Source: Desulfurococcales archaeon
GTDB taxonomy: Archaea > Thermoproteota > Thermoprotei_A > Sulfolobales > NBVN01
Direction: 5' to 3'
Length of the DNA stretch: 10,410 nucleotides
NCBI GenBank assembly: GCA_027083115.1
Contig: JALWQN010000094.1
Location: forward strand, 1 to 10,410
In this document: positions 1 through 6,863 of the stretch, in pieces
How positions within the stretch are numbered: position 1 is the stretch's first letter
Layout of the letters: each line of letters begins with the position of its first letter
Program-made: the position numbers and the translations under genes
The notes under the pieces: model-generated
The model's database searches: none
What the model saw: the letters and a program-made list of their open reading frames with translations, nothing else
What the model was told of the DNA's origin: nothing

Positions 1-204
1 TGGGGCAAGAACCCATCAGCATGGGCAAAATACATAGGAACAGGAGATAATGAACCAACACACAAATTCTTACATACCCACCCAATAGGGACAGGACCAT
101 ACTACGTAGCTGACTACAAGCAAGACTCATACATAGTGCTGAAACTCAACCCCTACTACTGGGACCAAAACCTATGGATACAACTATACGGCTACAAACC
201 ATAA
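1..204 (+). CDS. C-terminal piece of a truncated family 5 (peptide/sugar) ABC transporter solute-binding protein
   Basis: Frame 1 is open from the window edge to the TAA at 202-204. The translated end contains IGTGPYYVADYKQDSYIVL followed by NPYYW, the hallmark hinge segment of SBP_bac_5 extracytoplasmic binding proteins, which capture oligopeptides or oligosaccharides for an ABC importer. In that family the GTGPY...NPYYW segment lies in the first half of a protein of 500 or more residues, yet here a stop follows only about 12 residues later. The C-terminal lobe would therefore be absent. The following sequence (205-406) does not resume the family in any frame I read, so a simple frameshift is not evident. 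Codon use is A-ending (ATA, ACA, CCA, CAA), unlike the TTA/AGG style of most other genes here. The N-terminus is outside the window. Either a broken gene or an unusually short variant. Confidence 0.65.
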   Translation, partial: WGKNPSAWAKYIGTGDNEPTHKFLHTHPIGTGPYYVADYKQDSYIVLKLNPYYWDQNLWIQLYGYKP

Positions 205-213
205 ATTTTTTTA
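205..213 (+). terminator. T-tract just after the solute-binding gene
   Basis: A run of seven T lies immediately after the TAA at 202-204. T-rich tracts of this kind end transcription by archaeal RNA polymerase without a hairpin. If functional, it suggests that the early stop is the accepted end of this transcript. The rest of the gap to 406 holds only a 28-codon open frame (290-376) that I do not call a gene. Confidence 0.35.
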
Positions 214-406
214 CCTAAACAATAATTCATTAACCAAATTAATTACTAAATTCCTCCAGCAGGTAAAAAGAACTCAACTTAGATAGACCATGCCTTTACT
301 TGCATTGTTTGTTGACATGTTAGGAATCTTACGTCTTGTTGCTAACTCATCAAGGGAGAACCTAAAAGGCTTTTAAGCAAGACCAGGTTCTTAGGTGGGA
401 TCTTAA

Positions 407-928
407 GTGCTTGGGCCTGGGGTTAAGGGCTTTAGTGAGGAATTAATTATTGACTCATTAAGTTCTGTATTAATTTACTCAGCTATCTACGAATCCAGCG
501 TCAGCGAAGGCTTAATTAAAGACTTAAGGGATGTTTTGGCTCTGGTATTCTTCTCAATCATTATGGCTTTAATAGTCGCCCTTTTGATCAGGTCATTAAG
601 GGTTAAAGTTATTTTCAGGACTTCTGTGCCAGCCCTAACCTACTTCTCCTTAATGTTGATTATTGGATTAGTTATTTGGGTTCCCCGAACATTAATTAGG
701 CCTGATCAGGTCTCAATTGAGGGATCATTAGTCCTTACCTTCCTTTTAGTCCTTGTCCTCTTAAGTATTAGCTTAAAGAAGGCTAAGGACGAATGGAATG
801 TTGAGATCGAAAGATATAGGGCTTATCGCTTAGGGATTATGGAACTTCCTAGACGCATTAAGCTGATCATGAATTACTCTAACGAATTCATTGATTCAGT
901 AATCAAAGAGGCTGGAAAGCATAATTGA
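407..928 (+). CDS. Three-helix integral membrane protein, function unknown
   Basis: I do not recognise a family for this 173-residue protein. The GTG start at 407 is supported by a ribosome site AGGTGGGA at 393-400, six bases upstream. The first 42 residues are mixed. Three hydrophobic stretches follow: about 43-62, 73-93 and 107-123. The loop between the second and third is short (VPRTLIRPDQVS region). The last 50 residues (about 124-173) are charged, with KKAKDEW and a basic RRIKL patch, and by the positive-inside rule would be cytoplasmic. There are no cysteines and no obvious catalytic or metal-binding motif. The gene stands alone, 200 bp from the broken transporter gene and 185 bp from the ATPase gene, so no functional partner is suggested. 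Confidence 0.7.
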   Translation: MLGPGVKGFSEELIIDSLSSVLIYSAIYESSVSEGLIKDLRDVLALVFFSIIMALIVALLIRSLRVKVIFRTSVPALTYFSLMLIIGLVIWVPRTLIRPDQVSIEGSLVLTFLLVLVLLSISLKKAKDEWNVEIERYRAYRLGIMELPRRIKLIMNYSNEFIDSVIKEAGKHN

Positions 929-1113
929 TAATTAATGTGTGGATCCCTGATGATTGAGGGGAGACGTGATGAGGCCTCCTTACTTACGCTTCATTAGTTA
1001 AAGAGGAGTAGGGATTTCAGGTAATTAAGAACATATTTCTTCACAAAAACGCCTTTATGGAATGCTGTAGATAAATTATTATACTTTACTTACACCATTT
1101 TTATGGTGAGATA

Positions 1114-2475
1114 TTGTTTGTTGATAGGAGCAAGGAGCTCGAGTATTTGGAGAGGAAGTGGGGTGAGCCAGGACCTCAGCTAATAATTATTTATGGTAGG
1201 AGGAGGGTGGGTAAGACATTCCTGTTGAGGGAGTTTCTGAGAAATCATGAAGGAGCTTACGTCTTACTTACTGCTGACTCGCTGAGGGAGAACCTGAGTG
1301 CTTTAAGGCATGAATTCCATCGAGTGACAGGGAAAGAATACTTCCTTAGGGTCGAGGCCGGCATGCACGATTTACTTAAGTTATTTAGGGATGAGGTCTC
1401 AGGAAGGAGGATTGCTTTAGTTCTTGATGAGTTTCAGTACCTAATCACGCTTGAGCCAGGGATCCTAACAGTCCTTCAGAAGGCATGGGATGAGTTGCTT
1501 AAGGACTCAAACATATTTCTGGTTTTATGTGGTTCGAGCGTTGGCATGATGGAGAGACTGCTTGAGTATAAGAACCCCCTATATGGGAGGAGAACAGGTC
1601 AGTGGAAGGTAGAGCCCTTCAGTATTGAGGGGATTGCTGAAATGTTTCCCAAAAGAAGTTTTGAGGATGTCGTTAAGATTTACGCTGTATTTGGTGGTGT
1701 ACCATATTATTTGGACTTGATTGATGGTCGGCTCAGTGTTGAGGAAAACATCAGGGTTAAGGTGTTAAGCAAGGGTGAGGTACTGTATGAGGAGCCAGAG
1801 TTCCTGCTGAGGGAGGAGTTCAGGGAGCCAAGAACCTACAAGCTGATAATGAAGTACTTAGCTCTCGGTTACGTGACCTTAGGTGAGTTAGTTAGCGTAA
1901 CTGGCTTTGATAGGGGAAACCTCTCTAAGTATTTAGAGACTCTTGAGTCGATTGGTCTAGTAGGTTATGAGTTACCCTACGGGAAAAGGAAGAGAGGTAG
2001 GTACTTCATTAAAGATAACTTCATTAATTTCTGGTTCCGTTATGTCTACCCTAATAAGGGAGACCTAGAGATAGGTAGGGTTGATGAGGTATTCCAGAAA
2101 ATCATGAGGAACCTCAACACCTACTACGGTCTTGCCTTCGAGAGATTAATATTGGAGATGCTCGCCCATAAGCTAATAGATTTCGGCCATAGCGAGGTTA
2201 GAAGATGGTGGCATAAGGGTGATGAGATAGATGCGTTGGCATTCACCCCTAATGAGGCAATAGCTATAGAGGTGAAGTGGAGGGATCTCAGCAGGGAGGA
2301 AGCCGAGAAAATATTGGATGAGTTAGTTAGGAAAGCAAGGAGGATAGGCTTCAAAGGTGAGGTAAGGCATTACTTAATAGCTAAGAGAATAGAACGGAAA
2401 AAAAGGATTAATGCTTTAGACCTCAAAGACTTAGAGAAGGCTGTGAAGATCAAGCCGCTCATCCTGAAGAATTAG
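1114..2475 (+). CDS. Archaeal AAA+ ATPase with winged helix and DUF234 (PD-(D/E)XK-like) domain
   Basis: A 453-residue member of the archaeal ATPase family (ATPase_2 plus DUF234, COG1672-like). The start MFVDRSKELE is the classic opening of this family and supports the TTG at 1114, preceded by GGTGAG at 1105-1110. Walker A is GRRRVGKT (28-35), Walker B is ALVLDEF (101-107, D105/E106), and a sensor-like strand VLCGSS follows at 137-142. A winged-helix segment lies at about 250-290 (TLGELVSVTGFDRGNLSKYL). The C-terminal DUF234 part carries FERL (E343), GDEID (369-373) and EVKW (386-389), the acidic and E-x-K pattern of PD-(D/E)XK nucleases. No key residue is missing. Members occur in many variable copies in archaeal genomes and their substrate is not established; a DNA-handling or stress role is inferred from the domains only. 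It converges with the peroxiredoxin gene. Confidence 0.88.
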   Translation: MFVDRSKELEYLERKWGEPGPQLIIIYGRRRVGKTFLLREFLRNHEGAYVLLTADSLRENLSALRHEFHRVTGKEYFLRVEAGMHDLLKLFRDEVSGRRIALVLDEFQYLITLEPGILTVLQKAWDELLKDSNIFLVLCGSSVGMMERLLEYKNPLYGRRTGQWKVEPFSIEGIAEMFPKRSFEDVVKIYAVFGGVPYYLDLIDGRLSVEENIRVKVLSKGEVLYEEPEFLLREEFREPRTYKLIMKYLALGYVTLGELVSVTGFDRGNLSKYLETLESIGLVGYELPYGKRKRGRYFIKDNFINFWFRYVYPNKGDLEIGRVDEVFQKIMRNLNTYYGLAFERLILEMLAHKLIDFGHSEVRRWWHKGDEIDALAFTPNEAIAIEVKWRDLSREEAEKILDELVRKARRIGFKGEVRHYLIAKRIERKKRINALDLKDLEKAVKIKPLILKN

Positions 2476-2557
2476 TTTCCCATAACCTACTGAACTTTGT
2501 TTGTACTATATACATTAATTATTTATATCCAGTCATTTTCTCAACATATAGCTCGTC

Positions 2558-3031
2558 TCAAGTGGCAGTACTGCTTATTAGATTCTTAATTACTTCTAGG
2601 ACTTTTGCTGCATGGCCTTTAGCTCTAACCTTAATTTTCTTCCACACTATCTGACCTTCAGGGTTAATTATGAACGTACTCCTGATTACTCCCTTCCTGA
2701 CCTTACCAGCTATTTTCTTCTGGCCCCAAGCACCTAATGCCTTAATTAGTTTGGTTTCAGGATCGCTCACCAAAGTTATTCTTAGGTAGTGCTTTTGTCT
2801 GAATCTCTGGTGGGATTTGGGTGAGTCCTTACTTACCCCAATTACCTCAACACCTAACCTCCTGAATTCAGGCAGTAATTGAGTGAATTCCTTTGCTTCA
2901 GTAGTGCAACCAGAAGTGTTGTCTTTCGGGTAGACGTAAAGAACCGTCCATCCCTTAATTAAGTCCTTAACCCTCACTTTACTGCCATCCTCAGTGAGGA
3001 CCTCAATACTTAGGAAACTATCTGCACTCAT
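2558..3031 (-). CDS. bcp: Thiol peroxidase of the Bcp/PrxQ peroxiredoxin family, 1-Cys type
   Basis: A 157-residue, full-length cytoplasmic peroxiredoxin that reduces hydrogen peroxide and organic hydroperoxides. The active-site signature Pro-x3-Thr-x2-Cys is visible in YPKDNTSGCTTEA, with the peroxidatic Cys at 42; the usual Pro before GC is Ser here. An active-site Arg is likely R117 in VIRSTFIINPEG. The resolving Cys that many Bcp proteins carry five residues later is Lys47, and Cys42 is the only cysteine, so the enzyme must work by a 1-Cys mechanism with an outside thiol donor. The ATG at 3031 has a strong GGAGGT ribosome site at 3035-3040. A TATA box at 3089-3096 suggests its own promoter. 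It is tail-to-tail with the AAA+ ATPase gene. Confidence 0.93.
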   Translation of the reverse strand: MSADSFLSIEVLTEDGSKVRVKDLIKGWTVLYVYPKDNTSGCTTEAKEFTQLLPEFRRLGVEVIGVSKDSPKSHQRFRQKHYLRITLVSDPETKLIKALGAWGQKKIAGKVRKGVIRSTFIINPEGQIVWKKIKVRAKGHAAKVLEVIKNLISSTAT

Positions 3032-3088
3032 TTTACCTCCTTCATAACTTATGCCAGGGTTTTAGTTGTTTACTTCAATCTTCTTTTC

Positions 3089-3096
3089 TTTAAATA
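3089..3096 (-). promoter_or_regulatory. TATA box of the peroxiredoxin gene
   Basis: On the minus strand this reads TATTTAAA. Transcription would start about 26 bp downstream, near 3066, giving a leader of about 35 bases that contains the GGAGGT ribosome site at 3035-3040. Supported by sequence pattern only. Confidence 0.45.
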
Positions 3097-3158
3097 CCTT
3101 CTTCCTTGAATTCATTGGTTAGGGCATTAAGCACGTCTATCAACAAATAATCCCCACT

Positions 3159-3181
3159 ATAATCACCCGTATAATGATTAT
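3159..3181. repeat. 7-bp inverted repeat between the coiled-coil and peroxiredoxin genes
   Basis: ATAATCA (3159-3165) and TGATTAT (3175-3181) are perfect complements around a 9-base loop. The element lies 37 bases after the stop of the coiled-coil gene and about 60 bases before the bcp TATA box. It could be an operator or a 3' hairpin, but the stem is AT-rich and short, so chance is possible. Confidence 0.25.
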
Positions 3182-3217
3182 GAATACAATAATCAAATTC
3201 GTAGGAAGGTTACTGAC

Positions 3218-3943
3218 TCAATAGTGGGAGATTTTCACGCCTTTCCCTTCAGCATATTCCTCTATCTCGTGGCTGATTAAGGAGCCTGCAAGTAGGGGTA
3301 TAATTATCTTCCCCCCATATTTGCTCCTCACCAAGTCTGCCTTAGCTATCAATTCACCGATATCGCTTCTTTTAGGCTTGACCTTAACCTCAACAACGTA
3401 AACCTTCTTCTTTGTCTCAATAAGTAAGTCTATTTCCTCACCATCTATCCTTAAGTTCCTCTTCCTTGAGACTATTTCGTCACCCTCTATTTTGATCTCC
3501 TCCTTAAGGTCGTCTAGGAAAGCCTTCGAATAAAAGCTTTCAGTAAGTGCACCTAACTCTAAAGCCATAAGGTCCTGCCTCCTCCTTATATGTTCAACTA
3601 TTTCCTCCAGCTTCATCTGTCTCTCTTCTAGCTTCTGCTGTCTTTCTTCAAGCCTAGCGAATCTCTCTTCTAATTTCTGTTGTCTCTCCTCTAATCTAGC
3701 GAACCTCTCCTCCAACTTCGCAAACCTTTCCTCCAGCTTCTGCTGTCTTTCTTCAAGCCTCTGCTGTCTTTTCTCTAGCTCTAGCTGTCTTTCTTCAAGT
3801 TTTTGCTGTCTTTCCTCGAGTCTGGAGAACCTCTCAAGCAACTCCCTAAAACCAAGCAAACCCATCAAAGCATACCTGAACTCCCTATCGGTCTCTAAGG
3901 CCTTCAGTAGCCTTTCTTTCTCTACCTTACTTAAGCTAGTCAT
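3218..3943 (-). CDS. Coiled-coil protein with C-terminal PD-(D/E)XK nuclease-like domain (DUF3782-like)
   Basis: A 241-residue protein in three parts. Residues 1-40 form a helical lead. Residues 41-115 form an almost perfect heptad repeat of the LEERQQK/LEERFAK type, with Leu at 42, 49, 56, 63, 70, 77, 84, 91, 98, 105 and 112: a parallel coiled coil that should make the protein dimeric or oligomeric. Residues 135-241 form a compact domain with E135, EEID (169-172) and VVEVKVK (183-189), matching the acidic plus E-x-K core of PD-(D/E)XK nucleases. Crenarchaea have many proteins of this build (DUF3782 or COG5493 type, from memory), with unknown role. The ATG at 3943 has a GGGGGA ribosome site 6 to 7 bases upstream and a TATA box at 3979-3985. 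No signal peptide. Nuclease activity is inferred, not shown. Confidence 0.82.
   Translation of the reverse strand: MTSLSKVEKERLLKALETDREFRYALMGLLGFRELLERFSRLEERQQKLEERQLELEKRQQRLEERQQKLEERFAKLEERFARLEERQQKLEERFARLEERQQKLEERQMKLEEIVEHIRRRQDLMALELGALTESFYSKAFLDDLKEEIKIEGDEIVSRKRNLRIDGEEIDLLIETKKKVYVVEVKVKPKRSDIGELIAKADLVRSKYGGKIIIPLLAGSLISHEIEEYAEGKGVKISHY
3608..3820 (-). repeat. Tandem 21-bp coding repeats of the heptad coiled coil
   Basis: About ten imperfect 21-bp units lie inside the coiled-coil gene, each coding one LEERQQK-type heptad; two alternating kinds exist, one with QQ and one with FA at the fifth and sixth positions. The DNA itself is repetitive (the block CTTCTGCTGTCTTTCTTCAAG recurs with small changes), so unit number could change by slippage or recombination while keeping frame. 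Confidence 0.85.
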
Positions 3944-3978
3944 TAGGTCCCCCTACTATAGTTAAGGCATTAGAAAGG

Positions 3979-3985
3979 TTATAAA
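3979..3985 (-). promoter_or_regulatory. TATA box of the coiled-coil nuclease-like gene
   Basis: Minus strand TTTATAA, centred about 39 bases before the ATG at 3943. Expected transcript start near 3956, leaving a leader of about 13 bases with the G-rich ribosome site in it. Confidence 0.4.
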
Positions 3986-4010
3986 TAAGGGTTGTTTGAA
4001 GGATGACCTA

Positions 4011-5012
4011 CTAACCTAAGGAACTAATTGCCTTCTTAAATAACGTGGGCTTAAGCAGTATAGAAACAATTAGCGCTGCCATCGTTAAGGCAAACAGAAT
4101 TAATAAGTAATAAGTTAGTGGAAATCTGTTAGTACACATTGTTTGTGTAAGTGATTCTGGAAGGTCGCTGTAGAGGGCTAAAACAATCACTGATGAAGTC
4201 TCCACGTTAACGTCGCTTACATCCCTACTGAACACTAACTTACCACCTCCATCTACTTTATAGTTAGTGAATATTCCTCCACTCTCAGGGTCTTGGGCTT
4301 CAGAAAGAATATGAAGTATATCCTTTATTTTCCTTTCGTATTTAGGTGGTTCGCTTAATGCTCTATATGTGAAGACAGCTAAGCCAAGCTTATACGTGTC
4401 GTAAACGCGTGTTTTATTGTAGGCCTTATCAGCAAATCCATGACCGTCGAAGAAAGCCATACCTTCCCGAAATAGTTCGCGAGCTCTTGGAATGTTTCCC
4501 TCGATTAATGAATTTAGTGACTCAAGGAATAACCAGTCAGCATATTCCTTCCAATCACTTAATACCTTATTTCCCTGAAGCTCAGCAACAATAGTGACGT
4601 TATCCCTCCTCCCTAATACCTTATCGAACCTGACTCTTGGATTATCGCCTATCTTAACACCAGAGAGAACCTCCCATCTACCAGTGTATAAGTAATTCCC
4701 GTAGCCAGTGAGTAGAGTCTTATGGATGGATTCCGCTAATTTATTAAAGCCGCAAACCCTTAATGCCATATAACCCAACAAATTATCGCTGAGATAAACC
4801 TTGCCATAATCTCCATTGCTTGGCTTGAAGGAAGCCCTAAGCAAACCGACATCGGGGATGTACTGACCCTTAAGGAATGCGCAAACTTTCCTCAATCCTA
4901 AAACATCGTAGGGGTTAGAAAGAATGAAGGAAGAAAATAGCGTGGCACCTAAAGCTATAAGCAGTAGAAGCCCCATGCCGACCTTAACCAAAGGCATTGA
5001 ACTATCGCTCAT
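4011..5012 (-). CDS. Membrane-anchored extracytoplasmic protein with possible alpha/alpha-toroid domain
   Basis: A 333-residue protein with a hydrophobic segment at each end: residues 10-32, a signal-anchor, and 298-320, followed by a short basic tail (KPTLFKK). The roughly 265 residues between them should face outside. That part is mostly helical, with segments such as YLSDNLLGYMALRV (73-86), VYDTYKLGLAVFTYRAL (203-219) and a late AQDPESGGIFT (239-249) followed by DVNVETSSVIVLALYS (267-282). A pattern of Gly/Asp-rich turns between helix pairs, ending in an ...E-T/S-S...ALY helix, resembles six-hairpin glycosidase or prenyltransferase-like alpha/alpha toroids. This is an inference from pattern and no catalytic residue can be named. 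The ATG start is at 5012 and no clear ribosome site is present. It may be co-transcribed with the winged-helix gene 92 bp upstream. Another anchored carbohydrate-enzyme-like protein occurs at 6864-7937. Confidence 0.6.
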   Translation of the reverse strand: MSDSSMPLVKVGMGLLLLIALGATLFSSFILSNPYDVLGLRKVCAFLKGQYIPDVGLLRASFKPSNGDYGKVYLSDNLLGYMALRVCGFNKLAESIHKTLLTGYGNYLYTGRWEVLSGVKIGDNPRVRFDKVLGRRDNVTIVAELQGNKVLSDWKEYADWLFLESLNSLIEGNIPRARELFREGMAFFDGHGFADKAYNKTRVYDTYKLGLAVFTYRALSEPPKYERKIKDILHILSEAQDPESGGIFTNYKVDGGGKLVFSRDVSDVNVETSSVIVLALYSDLPESLTQTMCTNRFPLTYYLLILFALTMAALIVSILLKPTLFKKAISSLG

Positions 5013-5104
5013 GAGTTAACTCTCTAAAATATTTACTTCATGAAATAAAATTCTGTATCGAGTGCTAGGTTAACTTACGATGATCCTTGTGACTATGTGC
5101 TCAA

Positions 5105-5377
5105 TCAGGCATTACACGGCTGATTGATTTCTATGCAGTACTCCTTAATTATTTCGTAGGCTGTTTTATTCAGTCCATAGCTTTTCCCTCCTCCTTTCCT
5201 GTAGATCAGTCCTTTCCTCCAGGCTAACTTTATTGCTTTCTTCACAATCCCTCTTAGATCCGTAGGGAATTGAGAGGCAATGGCTTCTAGGGGTATGTGG
5301 CATGATGTTGAGTAATTGCAGAAATCATAGAGAGCACATACGACAGCAATCACTACTTGATCGCTAACCTTGATCAT
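5105..5377 (-). CDS. Small winged helix-turn-helix protein with a CX5CX5CH motif
   Basis: A 90-residue probable DNA-binding protein. Predicted helices at about 5-20, 28-37 (IPLEAIASQF) and 41-55 (LRGIVKKAIKLAWRK, the likely recognition helix) are followed by a basic wing, GLIYRKGGGKSYGL (56-69), and a final helix, the order of a winged helix-turn-helix. Five cysteines (14, 20, 26, 81, 88) are many for its size; C14, C20 and C26 are evenly spaced with H27 next to the last, so a disulfide or metal site is conceivable. The ATG at 5377 has a GAGGGGGA ribosome site at 5384-5391. It is divergent from the gene at 5502 and lies 92 bp upstream of the membrane-anchored gene, so it could regulate either, which is inference from position. 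Confidence 0.68.
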   Translation of the reverse strand: MIKVSDQVVIAVVCALYDFCNYSTSCHIPLEAIASQFPTDLRGIVKKAIKLAWRKGLIYRKGGGKSYGLNKTAYEIIKEYCIEINQPCNA

Positions 5378-5470
5378 TTATATCCCCCTCATTCATGAAA
5401 CGAGGGTTTAAAGAGCTAATAAATGTTTTGCGACTGCATTAAAGGTTTATAATTTTTGATTAAAGCATCA

Positions 5471-5484
5471 TATAAATTTATAAG
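5471..5484 (+). promoter_or_regulatory. TATA box for a leaderless transcript of the 5502 gene
   Basis: TATAAATTTATAAG is a near-consensus archaeal TATA region. Its centre is about 25 bases before the A of the ATG at 5502, the distance at which archaeal transcription begins. No ribosome site is present before the ATG. Together this predicts a leaderless messenger and supports 5502 over the later in-frame ATGs at 5517 and 5529. Confidence 0.6.
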
Positions 5485-5501
5485 CTGTATTACAAACAAA
5501 C

Positions 5502-5885
5502 ATGTGGTATTACAAAATGGAAAACATAATGGAAGACAAAATATCCAGCGTAGAAACCCCTAAGGAGGTAAGCTCTCCTAAAAGGATTAAGGTATTAGGT
5601 AAGGACTTCATTCCTAGGGTTTTGGTGTTAAGAAAGAGGAAGGTTAAGGCTAGGGGTAAGGAGTACTTCCAGTACTACATTATTGTTCCTAAGGACTTAG
5701 CTATGGAGTTGGAGAAAGAGGCTAAGCCAGAGTTAGATGAGATCCCAGTACTGGCTTTAGTTAGGATTGCGGAATGGTATCACCTGCTTGACTGGAGTAA
5801 CGTTAAGGGATACCTTAAGAAATCACTACCTAAGAAAATTAAGGAAGAGCTGCAGGAGCTCGGGTTCTTACCTACAGCTGATTAA
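5502..5885 (+). CDS. Lysine-rich small protein with a possible AbrB-like segment, function unknown
   Basis: A 127-residue basic protein that I cannot assign firmly. Residues 1-28 look unstructured. Residues 36-75 alternate strands and end in QYYIIVPKDLAMELE (57-71), which resembles the beta-strand then PKxLAxxL element of AbrB/SpoVT-type swapped-hairpin DNA-binding proteins. A second strand pair, DEIPVLALVRIAEWY (79-93), is followed by LLDW and a helical KGYLKKSLPKKIKEELQEL tail (102-120) rich in Lys. A role as a DNA-binding or chromatin-associated regulator is inferred only. No cysteine, signal peptide or membrane segment. It shares a 124-bp divergent promoter region with the winged-helix gene, an arrangement common for a regulator and its target. 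Confidence 0.65.
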   Translation: MWYYKMENIMEDKISSVETPKEVSSPKRIKVLGKDFIPRVLVLRKRKVKARGKEYFQYYIIVPKDLAMELEKEAKPELDEIPVLALVRIAEWYHLLDWSNVKGYLKKSLPKKIKEELQELGFLPTAD

Positions 5886-6081
5886 TGGATCTTTGTCTTT
5901 AATTCCGTTACTGGTTTAAGAAACATAAAATTCCTTACCTACAGAAGCAAGCAAAACAAAGCACCTTAACACTGCATGTAATTAAATTGAAGGAAACATG
6001 ATAATAAAAGCCATGATCGGAATTTTCCCTTGTCTATAACTTAATTATTCCCTCATTTAACTGTGTTTAGTTGGTGCTTGA

Positions 6082-6825
6082 ATGCCTGAGGTCTGTGGTA
6101 CGCAGGTCCTGATGTCTTTGGGTATGTGGTTCCCTTGTTTTATTGTTCGTAGGCTTAATCGGTTTGTTATCTTGGTTAAGTCATCCCATAATGTTGTTGG
6201 TGGAGGGGTTTTAAGGGCTTACATAACGAATACGGGTAGGTTGCTTGAGTTGCTAAGGGCTGGGGTCAGGGGATATTGCCTTAAGGGTTCTGGCGGAAGA
6301 ACTCAAGCAAGGCTAATAGCTGTGGATGAGGTGTTTGGTCCGGCATTGATTGACACAAGGCTTCAGGAGGTGGCTTTTGCTTCAGCAGTCAATAATTCAT
6401 TAATTCCTTGGTTGCCGAGCTATAGAGTCATTTCTAGAGCGCCTAAGGCACTCAACTCAAGATTTGATTACCTACTCAGTAATGGTTCGGAGGAAATGGT
6501 TGTTGAGTTGAAGAGCGCCGTACTGAGGACTGGTTCCGAGGGTGAGTTAGCTTCCTACCCTGACTGCGTGAGTTTAAGGGGTGAGAGGCACTTAAGGGAG
6601 TTGAGGGTGCTTGCTGAATCAGGGAGGAAAGTGCTTGTTGCCTTCATAACCACATTACGGGGTGTTAAGGGATTTACACCATACGATAAGGGTGACCCAA
6701 AGATTAGGCCATTACTTAAGGAGCTAATTAAGGCGGGTGGACTAGTTAAGGCATTAAGCGTTCGCTACTGCCCTAAGGACTCAACAGTCAGGCTAGGTGA
6801 TACCGACTTGCCCGTCTTACTATGA
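6082..6825 (+). CDS. sfsA: SfsA family protein (PD-(D/E)XK-fold predicted DNA-binding nuclease)
   Basis: A 247-residue, full-length SfsA homologue. Family marks in order: RRLNRFVILV (23-32), TNTGRLLELL (49-58, the conserved NTGRL), SRFDYLL (126-132, acidic D129), VELKSAVL (141-148, the E-x-K pair E142/K144), YPDCVSLRGERHLREL (159-174) and DPKIRPLLKE (205-214). D129, E142 and K144 are the expected metal and catalytic residues of this fold, and none is lost. E. coli SfsA was named for stimulating maltose fermentation; the biochemical role in archaea is unsettled, and nuclease action on DNA is a family-level prediction. The start is uncertain: ATG 6082 has GGTG at 6073-6076, but family alignment would also allow Met11 or Met15. 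It converges with the GH5-like gene, 38 bp apart. Confidence 0.88.
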   Translation: MPEVCGTQVLMSLGMWFPCFIVRRLNRFVILVKSSHNVVGGGVLRAYITNTGRLLELLRAGVRGYCLKGSGGRTQARLIAVDEVFGPALIDTRLQEVAFASAVNNSLIPWLPSYRVISRAPKALNSRFDYLLSNGSEEMVVELKSAVLRTGSEGELASYPDCVSLRGERHLRELRVLAESGRKVLVAFITTLRGVKGFTPYDKGDPKIRPLLKELIKAGGLVKALSVRYCPKDSTVRLGDTDLPVLL

Positions 6826-6863
6826 CATTAAGTTGGGGTTGTAGAAAGACATTATTTTATTTA

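Noticed and set aside
290..376. A 28-codon open frame starting ATG with peptide MPLLALFVDMLGILRL...
   Set aside because: Too short, no ribosome site close to the ATG, and no family resemblance; it may be chance in an intergenic stretch.
930..1000. Possible C/D box guide RNA with TGATGA and CTGA-like boxes near 947-971
   Set aside because: The boxes do not fall in the order C, D', C', D with usual spacing, and a final CTGA is absent.
2124..2354. A 76-codon open frame on the minus strand inside the ATPase gene
   Set aside because: It lies opposite the DUF234 part of a strongly supported gene and encodes no recognisable motif; it is a shadow of that gene's codon pattern.
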